From Lysobacterales bacterium (GTDB lineage Bacteria; Pseudomonadota; Gammaproteobacteria; Xanthomonadales; SZUA-36): DNA of 21,151 nt. The notes beneath the pieces were generated by a model. That model was given only the letters and a program-made list of their open reading frames with translations, searched no databases and was not told where the DNA came from. The position numbers and the translations under genes are program-made. The stretch spans positions 1-21,151 of the forward strand of contig JARFQZ010000370.1 in NCBI GenBank assembly GCA_029287515.1, given 5' to 3'. Of the stretch, positions 1 to 8,209 are shown one piece after another. Each line of letters begins with the position of its first letter. The first letter of the stretch is position 1.

Positions 1-1113
1 AATGATGCCTGAGTAGAAATCCACGTTTGGGTACAGCTTTTTATCGACGAAGTAATCGTCTTCCAGCGCAATGCGCTCCAGCTCCATCGCCAGGTCCATC
101 ATCGGATCGTCCAGGCCCAGTTCATCCAGCACCTCGTAACAGGCTGCCCGAATAATTGCGGCGCGGGGATCGTAGTTTTTGTATACGCGATGACCAAAGC
201 CCATTAACCGGAACGGATCTGACTTGTCCTTGGCGCGCTTGATGAATTTGGGCACCTGGGAGATGTCACCGATTTCGTCCAGCATGGACAGTACTGCCTC
301 GTTGGCGCCTCCGTGCGCCGGGCCCCACAATGCCGAGATACCCGCGGCGACACAGGCGTAGGGATTGGCCCCGGTGGAACCCACCAGCCTGACCGTCGAT
401 GTACTGGCGTTCTGCTCATGATCGGCATGCAGAATGAACAGGAGGTCCAGCGCTTTCGCCGCTGTTTCACTGATCTCGTAGTTCTCCGCCGGAACCGAAA
501 ACATCATGTCCAGGAAGCGCTCACAGAATCGGAGGTTGTTCTTCGGGTAAGCCACCGGCCAACCCATGTGATGCCGGTAACAGGAAGCCGCGATGGTCGG
601 CATCTTCGCAATCATCCTCATGGCGGACAAGAGCCGGTGTTCCGGATTATCCATATCCAGCCGGTTGTGGTAGAAAGCAGCCAGCGAACCCACCACTCCG
701 GCCATCATGGCCATCGGGTGCGCATCGTAATGAAAGCCCGAAATGAAATGGTTCAGTTGTTCGTGAACCATGGTGTGATAAGTCAGTTCGTCGCGGAACG
801 CATTCAGCCCCTGTTCCGTCGGCAAATTTCCGTGTAACAGCAGGTAAGCAACTTCGACGAAAGTACTTCTTTCAGCAAGTTGTTCAATGGGATAACCCCG
901 GTAGCGCAGAATACCCTTGCCGCCATCGATAAAGGTGATTGTGCTGGTGCATGCTGCCGTGGCAGTAAATCCGGGATCGTAGGTGAAATAGCCCAACTCT
1001 CCCGGTAGCGACTTGATTTCCAGTGTCGGTTCACCCTCGGTACCGACTACTTTTGGTAATTCCAGCCTTTTTCCAGACGATTCATCAGTCACTATCACTT
1101 TTTTGTCGGCCAC
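1..1113 (-). CDS. gltA: Citrate synthase (type II), C-terminus cut by window edge
   Basis: Condenses acetyl-CoA and oxaloacetate to citrate, the entry step of the TCA cycle, in the cytoplasm. I see 371 codons in frame from a GTG start; the E. coli enzyme has about 427 residues, so roughly 55 C-terminal residues lie beyond the window. All three catalytic residues of the family are visible: His267 in WGPAHGGANEA, His308 in GFGHRVYKNYDPRA and Asp365 in PNVDFYSG. They sit at a constant offset of three from E. coli His264, His305 and Asp362, which supports the chosen start. An AGGAG ribosome site lies 7 bases before the GTG; no other in-frame start fits as well. The long N-terminal domain before the core is that of the hexameric, NADH-sensitive Gram-negative type. 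It is a single gene with its own promoter, separated from rpmE2 by a terminator. Confidence 0.96.
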   Translation of the reverse strand, partial: MADKKVIVTDESSGKRLELPKVVGTEGEPTLEIKSLPGELGYFTYDPGFTATAACTSTITFIDGGKGILRYRGYPIEQLAERSTFVEVAYLLLHGNLPTEQGLNAFRDELTYHTMVHEQLNHFISGFHYDAHPMAMMAGVVGSLAAFYHNRLDMDNPEHRLLSAMRMIAKMPTIAASCYRHHMGWPVAYPKNNLRFCERFLDMMFSVPAENYEISETAAKALDLLFILHADHEQNASTSTVRLVGSTGANPYACVAAGISALWGPAHGGANEAVLSMLDEIGDISQVPKFIKRAKDKSDPFRLMGFGHRVYKNYDPRAAIIRAACYEVLDELGLDDPMMDLAMELERIALEDDYFVDKKLYPNVDFYSGII

Positions 1114-1143
1114 TGGATTCTCCTGCTATTAATACTTTTCGGG

Positions 1144-1165
1144 ACATACCAATATAGCACAATTT
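1144..1165 (-). promoter_or_regulatory. Candidate extended -10 promoter of gltA
   Basis: Read on the minus strand, TGC precedes TATATT (1159 down to 1151), which makes an extended -10 element (TGn plus a 5/6 match to TATAAT). Transcription would start near 1144, giving a leader of about 31 bases before the GTG at 1113. No good -35 hexamer stands at 17 bases; TTGGAA stands at only 15, as is tolerated for extended -10 promoters. This is inferred from sequence alone. Confidence 0.45.
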
Positions 1166-1239
1166 GATAAATTCCAACCAGCATTAAACCTGTTAATATT
1201 CAAGTTTTTATAGATAATGATTAACCCCAGTTTCAGGGC

Positions 1240-1267
1240 AAAAAAAACCCGCCTCGCGGGCGGGTTT
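1240..1267 (-). terminator. Rho-independent terminator of rpmE2
   Basis: A perfect 9-bp stem (AAACCCGCC at 1245-1253 and GGCGGGTTT at 1259-1267) surrounds a 5-base loop. On the minus strand it is followed by eight T residues (A run at 1240-1247). It lies 20 bases after the rpmE2 stop and insulates gltA from readthrough. On the plus strand it is followed only by an interrupted T stretch, so it works mainly for the minus strand. Confidence 0.9.
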
Positions 1268-1287
1268 CTTTCAACTCGGTTGATACC

Positions 1288-1530
1288 TTATTTGCCGTAA
1301 CGTTTCTTGAAACGATCGACACGGCCACCGGAGTCCAGAACCTTGTGCTTTCCGGTGTAAAACGGGTGAGAGGCACTGGAAACCTCGACCTTTACCAGCG
1401 GGTACTCGTTTCCGTCTTCCCACTTGATGGTTTCCTTGCTCTTGATCGTTGAGCGGGTCAGGATCGCAAAATCCGAAGATATGTCCTGGAACACCACATC
1501 ATTGTATTCGGGGTGAATGCCGTCTTTCAT
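1288..1530 (-). CDS. rpmE2: 50S ribosomal protein L31 type B
   Basis: Small protein of the large ribosomal subunit, 80 residues, matching the usual length of type B L31. It starts MKDGIHPEY and contains the family blocks VVFQDISSDF, SSASHPFYTGK and GGRVDRFKKRYGK. It has no cysteine at all, so it lacks the CxxC zinc site of the type A form (rpmE). Paralogues of this kind replace the zinc-binding L31 when zinc is scarce in many bacteria (family knowledge). AGGA stands about 8 bases before the ATG. It appears to be transcribed alone, 79 bases downstream of the hemW stop, and ends in a strong terminator. I saw no Zur-like palindrome in the upstream gap, so it may be the only, constitutive L31 here; that is inference. 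Confidence 0.95.
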   Translation of the reverse strand: MKDGIHPEYNDVVFQDISSDFAILTRSTIKSKETIKWEDGNEYPLVKVEVSSASHPFYTGKHKVLDSGGRVDRFKKRYGK

Positions 1531-1575
1531 GACAATTCCTATAAATTCAGTGTACGCATACGCGGAAGACCGGCC

Positions 1576-1604
1576 AGTTTACTGAGCCAGGCGTCGCAAT
1601 GCAA
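1576..1604 (-). promoter_or_regulatory. Weak candidate sigma70 promoter of rpmE2
   Basis: On the minus strand TTGCAT (1604-1599) and TAAACT (1581-1576) are separated by exactly 17 bases. The match to consensus is modest (3/6 and 4/6). It lies just after the hemW stop and would give a leader of about 40 bases. Readthrough from the hemW operon is the alternative. Confidence 0.25.
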
Positions 1605-1609
1605 GACTT

Positions 1610-2755
1610 TCAGGGCAGAAAAAGCGCCTGGATTTCATTGCTGAAACGCCAACCCAGATCAGTCGGTGCCAAAACCCCATTCTGGTCCTTCAGAAGGCCT
1701 TTTTCAATGGCCTGGCTGACCGGTCCTGATACCTCACCCCAGGCCGCGCCCGTACGTGGCTCAAACTGGTCCTTGCGAACCCCGTCCAGCAGGCGCAGCT
1801 GGTTGAGAAAGAACTCGAAAACACGCTCGGATGACTGCAGGCTCCGGTCCTCAGCCAATCCGTTCCCATTCCCCACCTGTTTCATCCAGGCGCTCGGGTG
1901 CCTGTGCCTGATCCGGCGTCGAACAGTATTTTCAGAGGGCACTGTTATTTTGCCGTGAGCTCCTGCACCGATCCCCAGGAAATCCCCGTATCGCCAGTAA
2001 TTCAGATTGTGCCGGCATTGTGATCCAGGCCTGGCCCAGGCGGAGATTTCATACTGTTCATAACCAGCCTGGCGCAACAACTCACCACAAGCCTCCTGCA
2101 TCCGCCAGGCCGCATCTTCTTCGGGCAATCGAGGCGGATCGGCGTAAAAAGCCGTATTGGGTTCAAGCGTCAACTGATAGTGCGACAGGTGCGTGGGATT
2201 GAAACCGATGGCGTCGCGGACATCTTCAATGGCGTCAGCCAGCGACTGGCCTGGCAGTGCATACATCAGGTCGAGATTGAAGTTTTCGATACCGGAACGC
2301 TGAATGGACTTGATGGCGCGCTCTGCTTCCTCACGCCGGTGGATTCGCCCGATCCGTTCCAGGCTATCGTTGCTGAAACTCTGGACGCCCAAAGAGACAC
2401 GATTGATTCCCGCATCGCGATAGGCTGAGAAACTGTCGTGCTCGATGGTCCCGGGGTTGGCCTCGAGCGTTACTTCAGCATCGGGACTGAGACGCAACAG
2501 GCTCCGGAAGCCGTTCATCAGCCCCTGGATCTGCTCCGCACTGAACAGACTCGGCGTTCCACCGCCAAAAAAAACGCTGTGAACAGCGCGGCCCCAAACC
2601 AGGGGTAAGTCCTGCTGCAGATCCTTCAGCAGGGATCGTGCATATTCATCGGCAGGAATATCTCCCTTGACGGCGTGTGAATTGAAATCGCAGTAGGGAC
2701 ACTTCCTGACGCACCAGGGAAGGTGGACATAAAGGGAAAGCGGCGGAAGCTCCAT
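1610..2755 (-). CDS. hemW: HemW, radical SAM heme chaperone
   Basis: Radical SAM protein that binds heme and is thought to deliver it to respiratory proteins; it was long misnamed as a coproporphyrinogen III oxidase. The 381 residues fit the family. The [4Fe-4S] motif is Cys15-x3-Cys19-x2-Cys22 followed by Phe24: HemN has a further Cys at that place, and the Phe marks HemW. GGGTPS at 64-69 is the SAM-binding glycine motif, and HNLNYW at 249-254 is the HNxxYW motif tied to heme binding. The C-terminal HemN-like domain follows. It starts 2 bases after the rdgB stop with no strong ribosome site of its own, so translation is probably coupled to rdgB. It is last in the rph-rdgB-hemW operon. Confidence 0.95.
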   Translation of the reverse strand: MELPPLSLYVHLPWCVRKCPYCDFNSHAVKGDIPADEYARSLLKDLQQDLPLVWGRAVHSVFFGGGTPSLFSAEQIQGLMNGFRSLLRLSPDAEVTLEANPGTIEHDSFSAYRDAGINRVSLGVQSFSNDSLERIGRIHRREEAERAIKSIQRSGIENFNLDLMYALPGQSLADAIEDVRDAIGFNPTHLSHYQLTLEPNTAFYADPPRLPEEDAAWRMQEACGELLRQAGYEQYEISAWARPGSQCRHNLNYWRYGDFLGIGAGAHGKITVPSENTVRRRIRHRHPSAWMKQVGNGNGLAEDRSLQSSERVFEFFLNQLRLLDGVRKDQFEPRTGAAWGEVSGPVSQAIEKGLLKDQNGVLAPTDLGWRFSNEIQALFLP

Positions 2756-2757
2756 GT

Positions 2758-3375
2758 TCAGATTGAAGCCATCAGCTCCTTCATCCGGGCCAGGGCCTTG
2801 CCACGGTGACTGAGCCGATTCTTTTCATCGGGTTGCAATTGAGCAGAAGTACAATTCATGCCCGGCACTCGAAACAGGGGATCATACCCAAACCCGCCGG
2901 ACCCGGAAGGTGACAGCGCGATCACCCCTTTCCAGGCACCCGTGGCCAACAGCGGAGCGGGATCTTTTTCATGCCTGACCAGGGCCATCGCGCAGTAGAA
3001 GTGAGCACTCCTGCGGGATTCGGGAACAGCTTCCAGTTCGCGGAGCAGCTTTCGGTTATTTGCCTCGTCACCGGCGCCTTTTCCGGCATAGCGGGCTGAA
3101 AAAATACCCGGCTCGCCGCGCAAAGCGTCGACGACCAGCCCTGAATCATCCGCGAGGGCAGGTAAACCTGTATGCATCGAAGCATTTCGTGCCTTGATCA
3201 GCGCGTTCTCGATAAAACTGAGGCCGTCCTCGACAGCTTCCGGTACGTCCCAGTCACTCTGTGGCGCCACTTTCCATCCCAATGGTGCAAGCATGGCGCC
3301 AAGTTCCCGCAACTTTCCTGCATTACCGCTGGCCAGGACCAGCACATGCCCCGGTCCGGGAACCGATTCAATCAC
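2758..3375 (-). CDS. rdgB: RdgB, dITP/XTP pyrophosphatase
   Basis: Hydrolyses non-canonical purine triphosphates (dITP, ITP, XTP) to monophosphate and pyrophosphate, keeping deaminated bases out of DNA and RNA. The 205 residues compare with 197 in E. coli. Family blocks are SGNAGK (16-21) near the N-terminus, ALADDSGL (about 73-80) holding the catalytic acidic pair, the FGYDPLF loop (162-168) and the C-terminal LSHRGKA. The start is GTG at 3375, overlapping the end of rph by 8 bases; GAGG within AGGAAGAGG stands 6 bases before it, which supports this start. A second in-frame GTG ten codons on would give a length closer to E. coli. It is the middle gene of rph-rdgB-hemW. Confidence 0.95.
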   Translation of the reverse strand: MIESVPGPGHVLVLASGNAGKLRELGAMLAPLGWKVAPQSDWDVPEAVEDGLSFIENALIKARNASMHTGLPALADDSGLVVDALRGEPGIFSARYAGKGAGDEANNRKLLRELEAVPESRRSAHFYCAMALVRHEKDPAPLLATGAWKGVIALSPSGSGGFGYDPLFRVPGMNCTSAQLQPDEKNRLSHRGKALARMKELMASI

Positions 3376-4084
3376 CCAGCGCCTCTTCCTGATAGCCCAT
3401 CAACTGTCTTATGCCCTGATCCGCAAGGTCCAGCATGCTGTCCAGTTCGTCCCGCCGGAATGCGTGGCCCTCGGCCGTGCCCTGCAGTTCGATGAAGGCT
3501 CCGCCATCGTTCATAACAACATTCATGTCGGTTTCGGCACCGGAATCTTCAGGGTAATCAAGGTCCAGCACCGGCGTGTTGCCAAACACACCGACTGACA
3601 CCGCCGCGACCTGCCCGTGAATTGGACTTTTCTTGATCGTTCCGCGCGAAACCAGCCAACGACACGCATCGGCCAGAGCAACATAAGCTCCGGTAATCGA
3701 CGCTGTCCTGGTTCCACCATCAGCTTGCAGGACATCGCAATCCAGCGTGATCGTCCTCTCCCCGAGCGCTGCGCGGTCTATGACCGCCCGCAGGGACCTG
3801 CCAATCAACCGCTGTATTTCGAGCGTTCGCCCCCCCTGCTTTCCACGGGCCGCTTCCCTGGCCATGCGGCTACCGGTCGAGCGCGGCAGCATACCGTACT
3901 CGGCCGTCACCCATCCTTCGCCTTTGCCGCGCAAAAAAGGCGGTACGCGCTCATCCACCGATGCGGTGCAAAGGACATGCGTATCTCCACAGCAAATCAG
4001 TACTGAACCTTCCGCGTGCCGGGTGTAATTCCTCTGAATCGACGTGGGTCTCAGCTCGTCGGGCGATCTGCCACTTGGTCTCAT
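3368..4084 (-). CDS. rph: Ribonuclease PH
   Basis: Phosphorolytic 3'-5' exoribonuclease that trims tRNA 3' ends and works as a ring of six subunits in the cytoplasm. Its 238 residues equal the E. coli length. Visible family features are the N-terminal MRPSGRSPDELRP, the phosphate-binding Arg86 in GKQGGRTLEIQRLIGR, Arg126 in DGGTRT, and the metal/catalytic aspartates 180 and 186 in LDYPEDSGAETD. The C-terminal half is complete, unlike the frameshifted copy of E. coli K-12. AGGAAGAG precedes the ATG at good spacing. First gene of the minus-strand operon with rdgB and hemW, divergent from yicC. Confidence 0.97.
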   Translation of the reverse strand: MRPSGRSPDELRPTSIQRNYTRHAEGSVLICCGDTHVLCTASVDERVPPFLRGKGEGWVTAEYGMLPRSTGSRMAREAARGKQGGRTLEIQRLIGRSLRAVIDRAALGERTITLDCDVLQADGGTRTASITGAYVALADACRWLVSRGTIKKSPIHGQVAAVSVGVFGNTPVLDLDYPEDSGAETDMNVVMNDGGAFIELQGTAEGHAFRRDELDSMLDLADQGIRQLMGYQEEALGD

Positions 4085-4130
4085 GCTCTCTTCCTGTTCT
4101 GCTCATGCTGTGATCGGCTGGGAAACATCA

Positions 4131-4159
4131 CTGACGCGCCCCTCTTTTGCCGGTAATAT
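4131..4159 (+). promoter_or_regulatory. Candidate sigma70 promoter for the yicC-gmk-rpoZ run
   Basis: CTGACG (4131-4136) and TAATAT (4154-4159) are separated by exactly 17 bases in the 105-bp gap between divergent rph and yicC. Each hexamer agrees with the consensus at about 4 of 6 positions. Transcription would begin near 4166, some 24 bases before yicC. On the other strand TTGTCC and AATATT, also 17 bases apart, might serve rph; the two would overlap. Confidence 0.4.
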
Positions 4160-4189
4160 TGTGCCAATCAAGACAACGGACAACAATTC

Positions 4190-5059
4190 ATGATTCGCAG
4201 TATGACAGGATTCGCCAGCGCTGAGCGGCAATACCCTTTCGGACGCCTTACCTGGGAACTCCGTTCAGTAAATCACCGTTACCTGGAAATCGGATTCCGG
4301 GTTCCCGAGGAATTCAGGGCACTGGAACCCGACATCAGGAGAATACTCGGAGAATTCCTCAGCAGGGGTAAAGTGGATGCAAACCTGAGATTCGTGCCGT
4401 CAGCAGTGTTGGCCAGCTCCAACCTGGAACTCAATGATCAGCTGGCGGAAAGACTCCTCGCGCTGCACAGTGAACTGAAATCCATAAGCGGACTCGAACA
4501 GGAGCCAAATCTCCAGTCGATGCTGCGCTGGCCCGGCATGGTCGAGGAATGCGCACCCGACCCGCAGCCCCTGCACGAAGCCGCGCTGGAGTTGCTGGCC
4601 GAGACGGCTTCCAGCCTGAGATCCGCCCGGAGCCGTGAGGGTGAGCAAATGGACGCCGCCATTCGCGAACGCCTGCAGAATATTTCCGACTTCGTATCAC
4701 AGGTTCGCCAGTGGTTGCCGGATATTCGCGAGGGCCTGAAGCAGAAACTGCTGACCCGTGTGGCTGACCTGCAACAGCCGCTGGAACCCGGCCGGCTGGA
4801 ACAGGAGGTTGCCTTTCTCGCCCAGAAAATTGACGTGGACGAAGAACTGGACCGGCTGGATGCGCACGTACACGAATCGCTGTTGGTGCTGGAACGGGAT
4901 GACCCTGTCGGGCGGCGGCTGGATTTTCTGATGCAGGAATTCAACCGCGAGTCCAACACGCTCAGTTCAAAATCGGTTGACAACCGCACCACCCAGGCGG
5001 CTGTCGAGCTGAAAGTCGCCATAGAACAGATGCGGGAACAGGTTCAGAATATTGAATAA
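4190..5059 (+). CDS. yicC: YicC family endoribonuclease
   Basis: YicC proteins are endoribonucleases reported to act in small RNA turnover in E. coli; the native targets here are unknown. The 289 residues match the family (about 287). The N-terminal YicC domain begins MIRSMTGFA and has the WELRSVNHRYLE and SRGKVDANLRF blocks. The C-terminal DUF1732 part ends in the hallmark MQEFNRESNTLSSKS and ELKVAIEQMREQVQNIE. The ATG at 4190 is chosen because family members begin MIRSMT; a second ATG four codons later is internal to that motif. No strong ribosome site is visible. The stop overlaps the gmk start by 8 bases. The yicC-gmk junction and divergent rph are conserved in many proteobacteria. Confidence 0.93.
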   Translation: MIRSMTGFASAERQYPFGRLTWELRSVNHRYLEIGFRVPEEFRALEPDIRRILGEFLSRGKVDANLRFVPSAVLASSNLELNDQLAERLLALHSELKSISGLEQEPNLQSMLRWPGMVEECAPDPQPLHEAALELLAETASSLRSARSREGEQMDAAIRERLQNISDFVSQVRQWLPDIREGLKQKLLTRVADLQQPLEPGRLEQEVAFLAQKIDVDEELDRLDAHVHESLLVLERDDPVGRRLDFLMQEFNRESNTLSSKSVDNRTTQAAVELKVAIEQMREQVQNIE

Positions 5060-5672
5060 CCCCAACCTGTACGTCGTGGCCGCACCGTCAGGAGGCGGGA
5101 AAACCAGCCTGATAAGCGCCCTTCTGAAACGGGATGACAAAATCAGGCTGTCGGTTTCCCACACGACCCGAACACCCCGGCCCGGAGAAGAAAACGGCGT
5201 GCACTATCATTTCACAGACGAGCCCGGCTTTGTTTCACTGATCCAGGCAAATGCGTTTCTGGAGCACGCCCGGGTTTTCGATAACCGTTACGGCACCGGC
5301 CGCGACGCGGTGGAACAGCAACTGGCTGCCGGGTTCGACGTGATACTCGATATCGACTGGCAAGGGGCCCGCCAGATCCGGGAATCTTTTCCCTCCTGTG
5401 GCTCCATCTTCATCATTCCCCCGTCCCTGGAGGTGTTGCGCCAACGGCTGGAAAAAAGGGGTCAGGACAGTGAAACCGTGATCCGTCGCCGCATGCGCGA
5501 TGCCCAGGCGGAAATCTCCCACTGGGACGAGTTCGACTTTCTCGTCGTCAACGACGACTTCGGCCTGGCCCTGGCTGACCTGCACTCGATCATCCGCTCA
5601 GGCAAGCCGGAGCGCGTCCTTGAAAGAAGTGAATCCGCTGAAATTATGGCAGAACTGCTGGGAACGAGATAA
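5052..5672 (+). CDS. gmk: Guanylate kinase
   Basis: Phosphorylates GMP (and dGMP) to GDP using ATP, feeding GTP and ppGpp pools. The 206 residues match E. coli Gmk (207). The P-loop SGGGKTSL lies at 13-20, followed by SVSHTTRTPRPGE (GMP binding), FLEHARVF, the YGT loop, DIDWQGARQI (Walker B region) and the lid RRRMRDAQAE. The start is taken as TTG at 5052, which overlaps the yicC stop by 8 bases (TTGAATAA). There is no ATG between it and the P-loop, so a rare start or an even rarer one is forced. Translation is probably coupled to yicC. Next gene is rpoZ, 71 bases on. Confidence 0.95.
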   Translation: MNNPNLYVVAAPSGGGKTSLISALLKRDDKIRLSVSHTTRTPRPGEENGVHYHFTDEPGFVSLIQANAFLEHARVFDNRYGTGRDAVEQQLAAGFDVILDIDWQGARQIRESFPSCGSIFIIPPSLEVLRQRLEKRGQDSETVIRRRMRDAQAEISHWDEFDFLVVNDDFGLALADLHSIIRSGKPERVLERSESAEIMAELLGTR

Positions 5673-5743
5673 AATGGTACGTTCAGCCCGGGCTCCTGGA
5701 GCAATCGGGAATTTGATTCAACAAGTAATTTTGGAAACACAAA

Positions 5744-6007
5744 ATGGCACGAATTACAGTAGAAGACTGTCTCGACAACATTTACAACCGTTTTGAGATG
5801 GTGCTCACGGCGACCAAGCGGGCTCGCCAGATTGCCAATGGGGCAGATCCCCTGGTGGAAGAAGAGAATGACAAGCCCACAGTCATCGCGCTGAGGGAAA
5901 TCGCCGATGGGCTGGTCGACCCCGAGAGCGTTGATGTCATACAGGCCGAAATCGAAGCGGCCGAAGCATTCGATACGCGCATCGAGGACGACGATTTCAC
6001 CCCGTAA
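5744..6007 (+). CDS. rpoZ: RNA polymerase omega subunit
   Basis: Small subunit that helps assemble RNA polymerase by latching the beta' subunit, and in proteobacteria forms part of one ppGpp site. The 87 residues begin MARITVEDCLDNIYNRFEMV and include the KRARQIANG and KPTVIALREIADG blocks of the family, followed by an acidic C-terminal tail. GGA stands about 9 bases before the ATG. The 71-bp gap from gmk holds no T-run terminator, so rpoZ is probably cotranscribed with gmk and spoT; the gmk-rpoZ-spoT cluster joins GMP kinase, an RNA polymerase subunit and ppGpp metabolism. Confidence 0.96.
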   Translation: MARITVEDCLDNIYNRFEMVLTATKRARQIANGADPLVEEENDKPTVIALREIADGLVDPESVDVIQAEIEAAEAFDTRIEDDDFTP

Positions 6008-6044
6008 CCACGCGTACTGAAGCCAGAGGTTCAGACCAGGTCCC

Positions 6045-8186
6045 ATGCAGGCAGCCAACGGATATCCGGAACCCGTCCTTAAGCTCAGGGACCTGCTCAA
6101 CACTTACCTCGATCCCGAAAACGTAGCCATCGTGTTGCGCGCCTATGACCTCGGCGAATCTGCCCATCGGGGTCAAATCCGCAAAACCGGCGAACCCTAT
6201 ATCCTTCACCCGGTAGCCGTTGCCCAGATTCTCGCCAACCTGAGGATGGATCACGTCAGTATCGCAGCCGCGATCCTGCATGACACGATCGAGGACACGG
6301 ACCTGGGCTGGCAAGATATCGAGAAGGCTTTCGGTCCTGAAATTGCAGACCTCGTCGAAGGCGTCACCAAGCTGGACAAGATGAAATTCCGGACCCGCGT
6401 GGAGGCGGACGCGGAGAGTTTCCGCAAGCTCATGCTGGCCATGTCCCGTGACCTGCGGGTCATTTTCATCAAGCTGGCGGACCGGCTTCACAACATGCGC
6501 ACGCTGGGGAGCATGTCGCAGGGCTCCAGGCGCCGCATCGCCAGGGAAACACTGGACATTTATGCGCCCATTGCGGATCGCCTTGGCATGAACAGCATGA
6601 AGCATGAGCTGGAGGATATGGGTTTCGCGAACCTTTACCCATGGCGCCACAAAACGATCACCGAACACCTGCAGTCAATGACCGGGCACCGCCAGGAAAT
6701 CGTGCAGAACATTCTTGAAGGTCTGCGCAAGAAGATGACCGACGTCGGCGTTCCCTGCCGCATAACCGGCCGCGAAAAGTCCCCCTTCAGCATTTACAAG
6801 AAAATGCTGTCGAAAGACCTGTCCTTCTCTGAAGTCACCGATTTCTTCGCCTTTCGAATCATCACCCAGACGGAATCTCACTGTTACCTTGCACTGGGCG
6901 CCGTGCACAGCCTGTATCAACCCAAGCCGGGGCGTTTCAAGGATTTTATTGCCCTGCCAAAGGCTAACGGGTACCAGTCCCTGCACACCATTCTGAACAG
7001 CCCTTACGGGTTACCTATCGAGATCCAGATCCGAACCGAAGAAATGGATATCATGGCCAGTAAAGGCGCAGCAGCACACTGGCAATACAAGACCGGCAGT
7101 TCCCCCGCCGGCTCGCCTCCCGCGACGGCTGAAGTGCGCGCCAGGGAGTGGCTGATGCGATTGGTGGATGTACAGCGCCACACGGGAGACTCGCTCGAGT
7201 TTCTCGATCACGCAAAGTCGGACCTTTTTCCGGACGAGATTTTTGTTTTTACGCCCAAGGGAAAAATCATAGACCTGCGGCAGAACGCCACTGCGCTGGA
7301 TTTTGCCTACGCCATTCACACCGACGTGGGAAACCACACGTCGAAAGCTTTTGTCGACCACCTGGAAGTCCCTCTCTCCACCCGCCTCGCCAATGGCCAG
7401 ACCGTAGAAATCAGGACCGACAAAAAGGTCCAGCCCAAGCCCGAGTGGCTGGAGTTCGCGGCCACCGCAAGGGCCCGCACGGCCATCAGACACTACCTCA
7501 AGAGCCTGCGCCAGGAAGATACCGTGGCCCTGGGCCTCAGGCTACTCGAGAAAGCACTGAATGCACGCGGCAGCTCAATCGAAGCGATATCGGAAAAAAA
7601 CTGGTCCCAGTTCCTTAAGGAAAACCATTTCTCCCGGCAGGAAGATGTATTTCACGAATTGGCCCTCGGCTCCACCCTGGCCAATATCGTTGCCGGCAAA
7701 CTTCTTCCTGAAACGCACCCCTACGCCGATTCGCTCGACGGCGGCGAGGCCATCACCATTGCAGGGTCAGAAGGTGATGCGCTGAGTTTCGGCGCCTGTT
7801 GCAGACCCGTCCCGGGCGACGCGATCATGGCCTATGTCTCCTCTGACAGGGGCCTTGTCGTTCACCGCGTCTCTTGCAGCAACGTCAAGGAATTCCGCAA
7901 GCATCCCGACCGTTGCGTCGACGTCAGCTGGGCGCCCATCACCAAGGGAATGTTCCCTGTATCGGTAAGAATCGTAACGCGCAACACACCCGGAGTGCTG
8001 GCCAATGTCTCCACCAGCATCGGCGAAGCCGGAAGCAATATTGAAACCGTGGCCCAACCGGAGGCCAACCCCGAGATCGCGACCCTGCTGTTCAACATCA
8101 GCGTCAAGAACCGTGATCACATGGCCCGTGTCATGCGCAGATTGCGAAGAAACAGCAATGTGATCAGGGCGCACCGGGTTCGTTAG
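6045..8186 (+). CDS. spoT: SpoT/Rel, bifunctional (p)ppGpp synthetase/hydrolase
   Basis: Controls the stringent response by making and degrading (p)ppGpp. The 713 residues show the long RSH layout. The N-terminal HD hydrolase domain has His41, His55, His79-Asp80 in ILHDTIEDT, and Asp146/Asn150 in LADRLHN. The synthetase domain has GREKSPFSIYKKM (from 242), Asp266, and Glu326 in EIQIRT. Its RFKD motif at 297-300 is the RxKD signature of bifunctional enzymes, whereas monofunctional RelA has ExDD. TGS lies at about 399-458, the Cys-rich zinc-finger-like region (GACCRPVPGD, then HRVSC) at 583-611, and a C-terminal ACT domain at about 638-710. All catalytic residues for hydrolysis are present. Whether the synthetase is active cannot be told from sequence. 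It starts 37 bases after rpoZ. Confidence 0.96.
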   Translation: MQAANGYPEPVLKLRDLLNTYLDPENVAIVLRAYDLGESAHRGQIRKTGEPYILHPVAVAQILANLRMDHVSIAAAILHDTIEDTDLGWQDIEKAFGPEIADLVEGVTKLDKMKFRTRVEADAESFRKLMLAMSRDLRVIFIKLADRLHNMRTLGSMSQGSRRRIARETLDIYAPIADRLGMNSMKHELEDMGFANLYPWRHKTITEHLQSMTGHRQEIVQNILEGLRKKMTDVGVPCRITGREKSPFSIYKKMLSKDLSFSEVTDFFAFRIITQTESHCYLALGAVHSLYQPKPGRFKDFIALPKANGYQSLHTILNSPYGLPIEIQIRTEEMDIMASKGAAAHWQYKTGSSPAGSPPATAEVRAREWLMRLVDVQRHTGDSLEFLDHAKSDLFPDEIFVFTPKGKIIDLRQNATALDFAYAIHTDVGNHTSKAFVDHLEVPLSTRLANGQTVEIRTDKKVQPKPEWLEFAATARARTAIRHYLKSLRQEDTVALGLRLLEKALNARGSSIEAISEKNWSQFLKENHFSRQEDVFHELALGSTLANIVAGKLLPETHPYADSLDGGEAITIAGSEGDALSFGACCRPVPGDAIMAYVSSDRGLVVHRVSCSNVKEFRKHPDRCVDVSWAPITKGMFPVSVRIVTRNTPGVLANVSTSIGEAGSNIETVAQPEANPEIATLLFNISVKNRDHMARVMRRLRRNSNVIRAHRVR

Positions 8187-8209
8187 CTTTTCCATCTAAA
8201 GGAATCACC

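Noticed and set aside
4438..5022. 194-codon serine/arginine-rich frame antisense to yicC
   Set aside because: Ser/Arg-rich composition is the usual result of reading a coding region backwards; no family resemblance.
5673..5743. Terminator in the gmk-rpoZ gap (inverted repeats around AGCCCGGGCT and GCTCCTGGAGC)
   Set aside because: The stems are short with almost no loop and no T run follows, so no support for a transcription stop.
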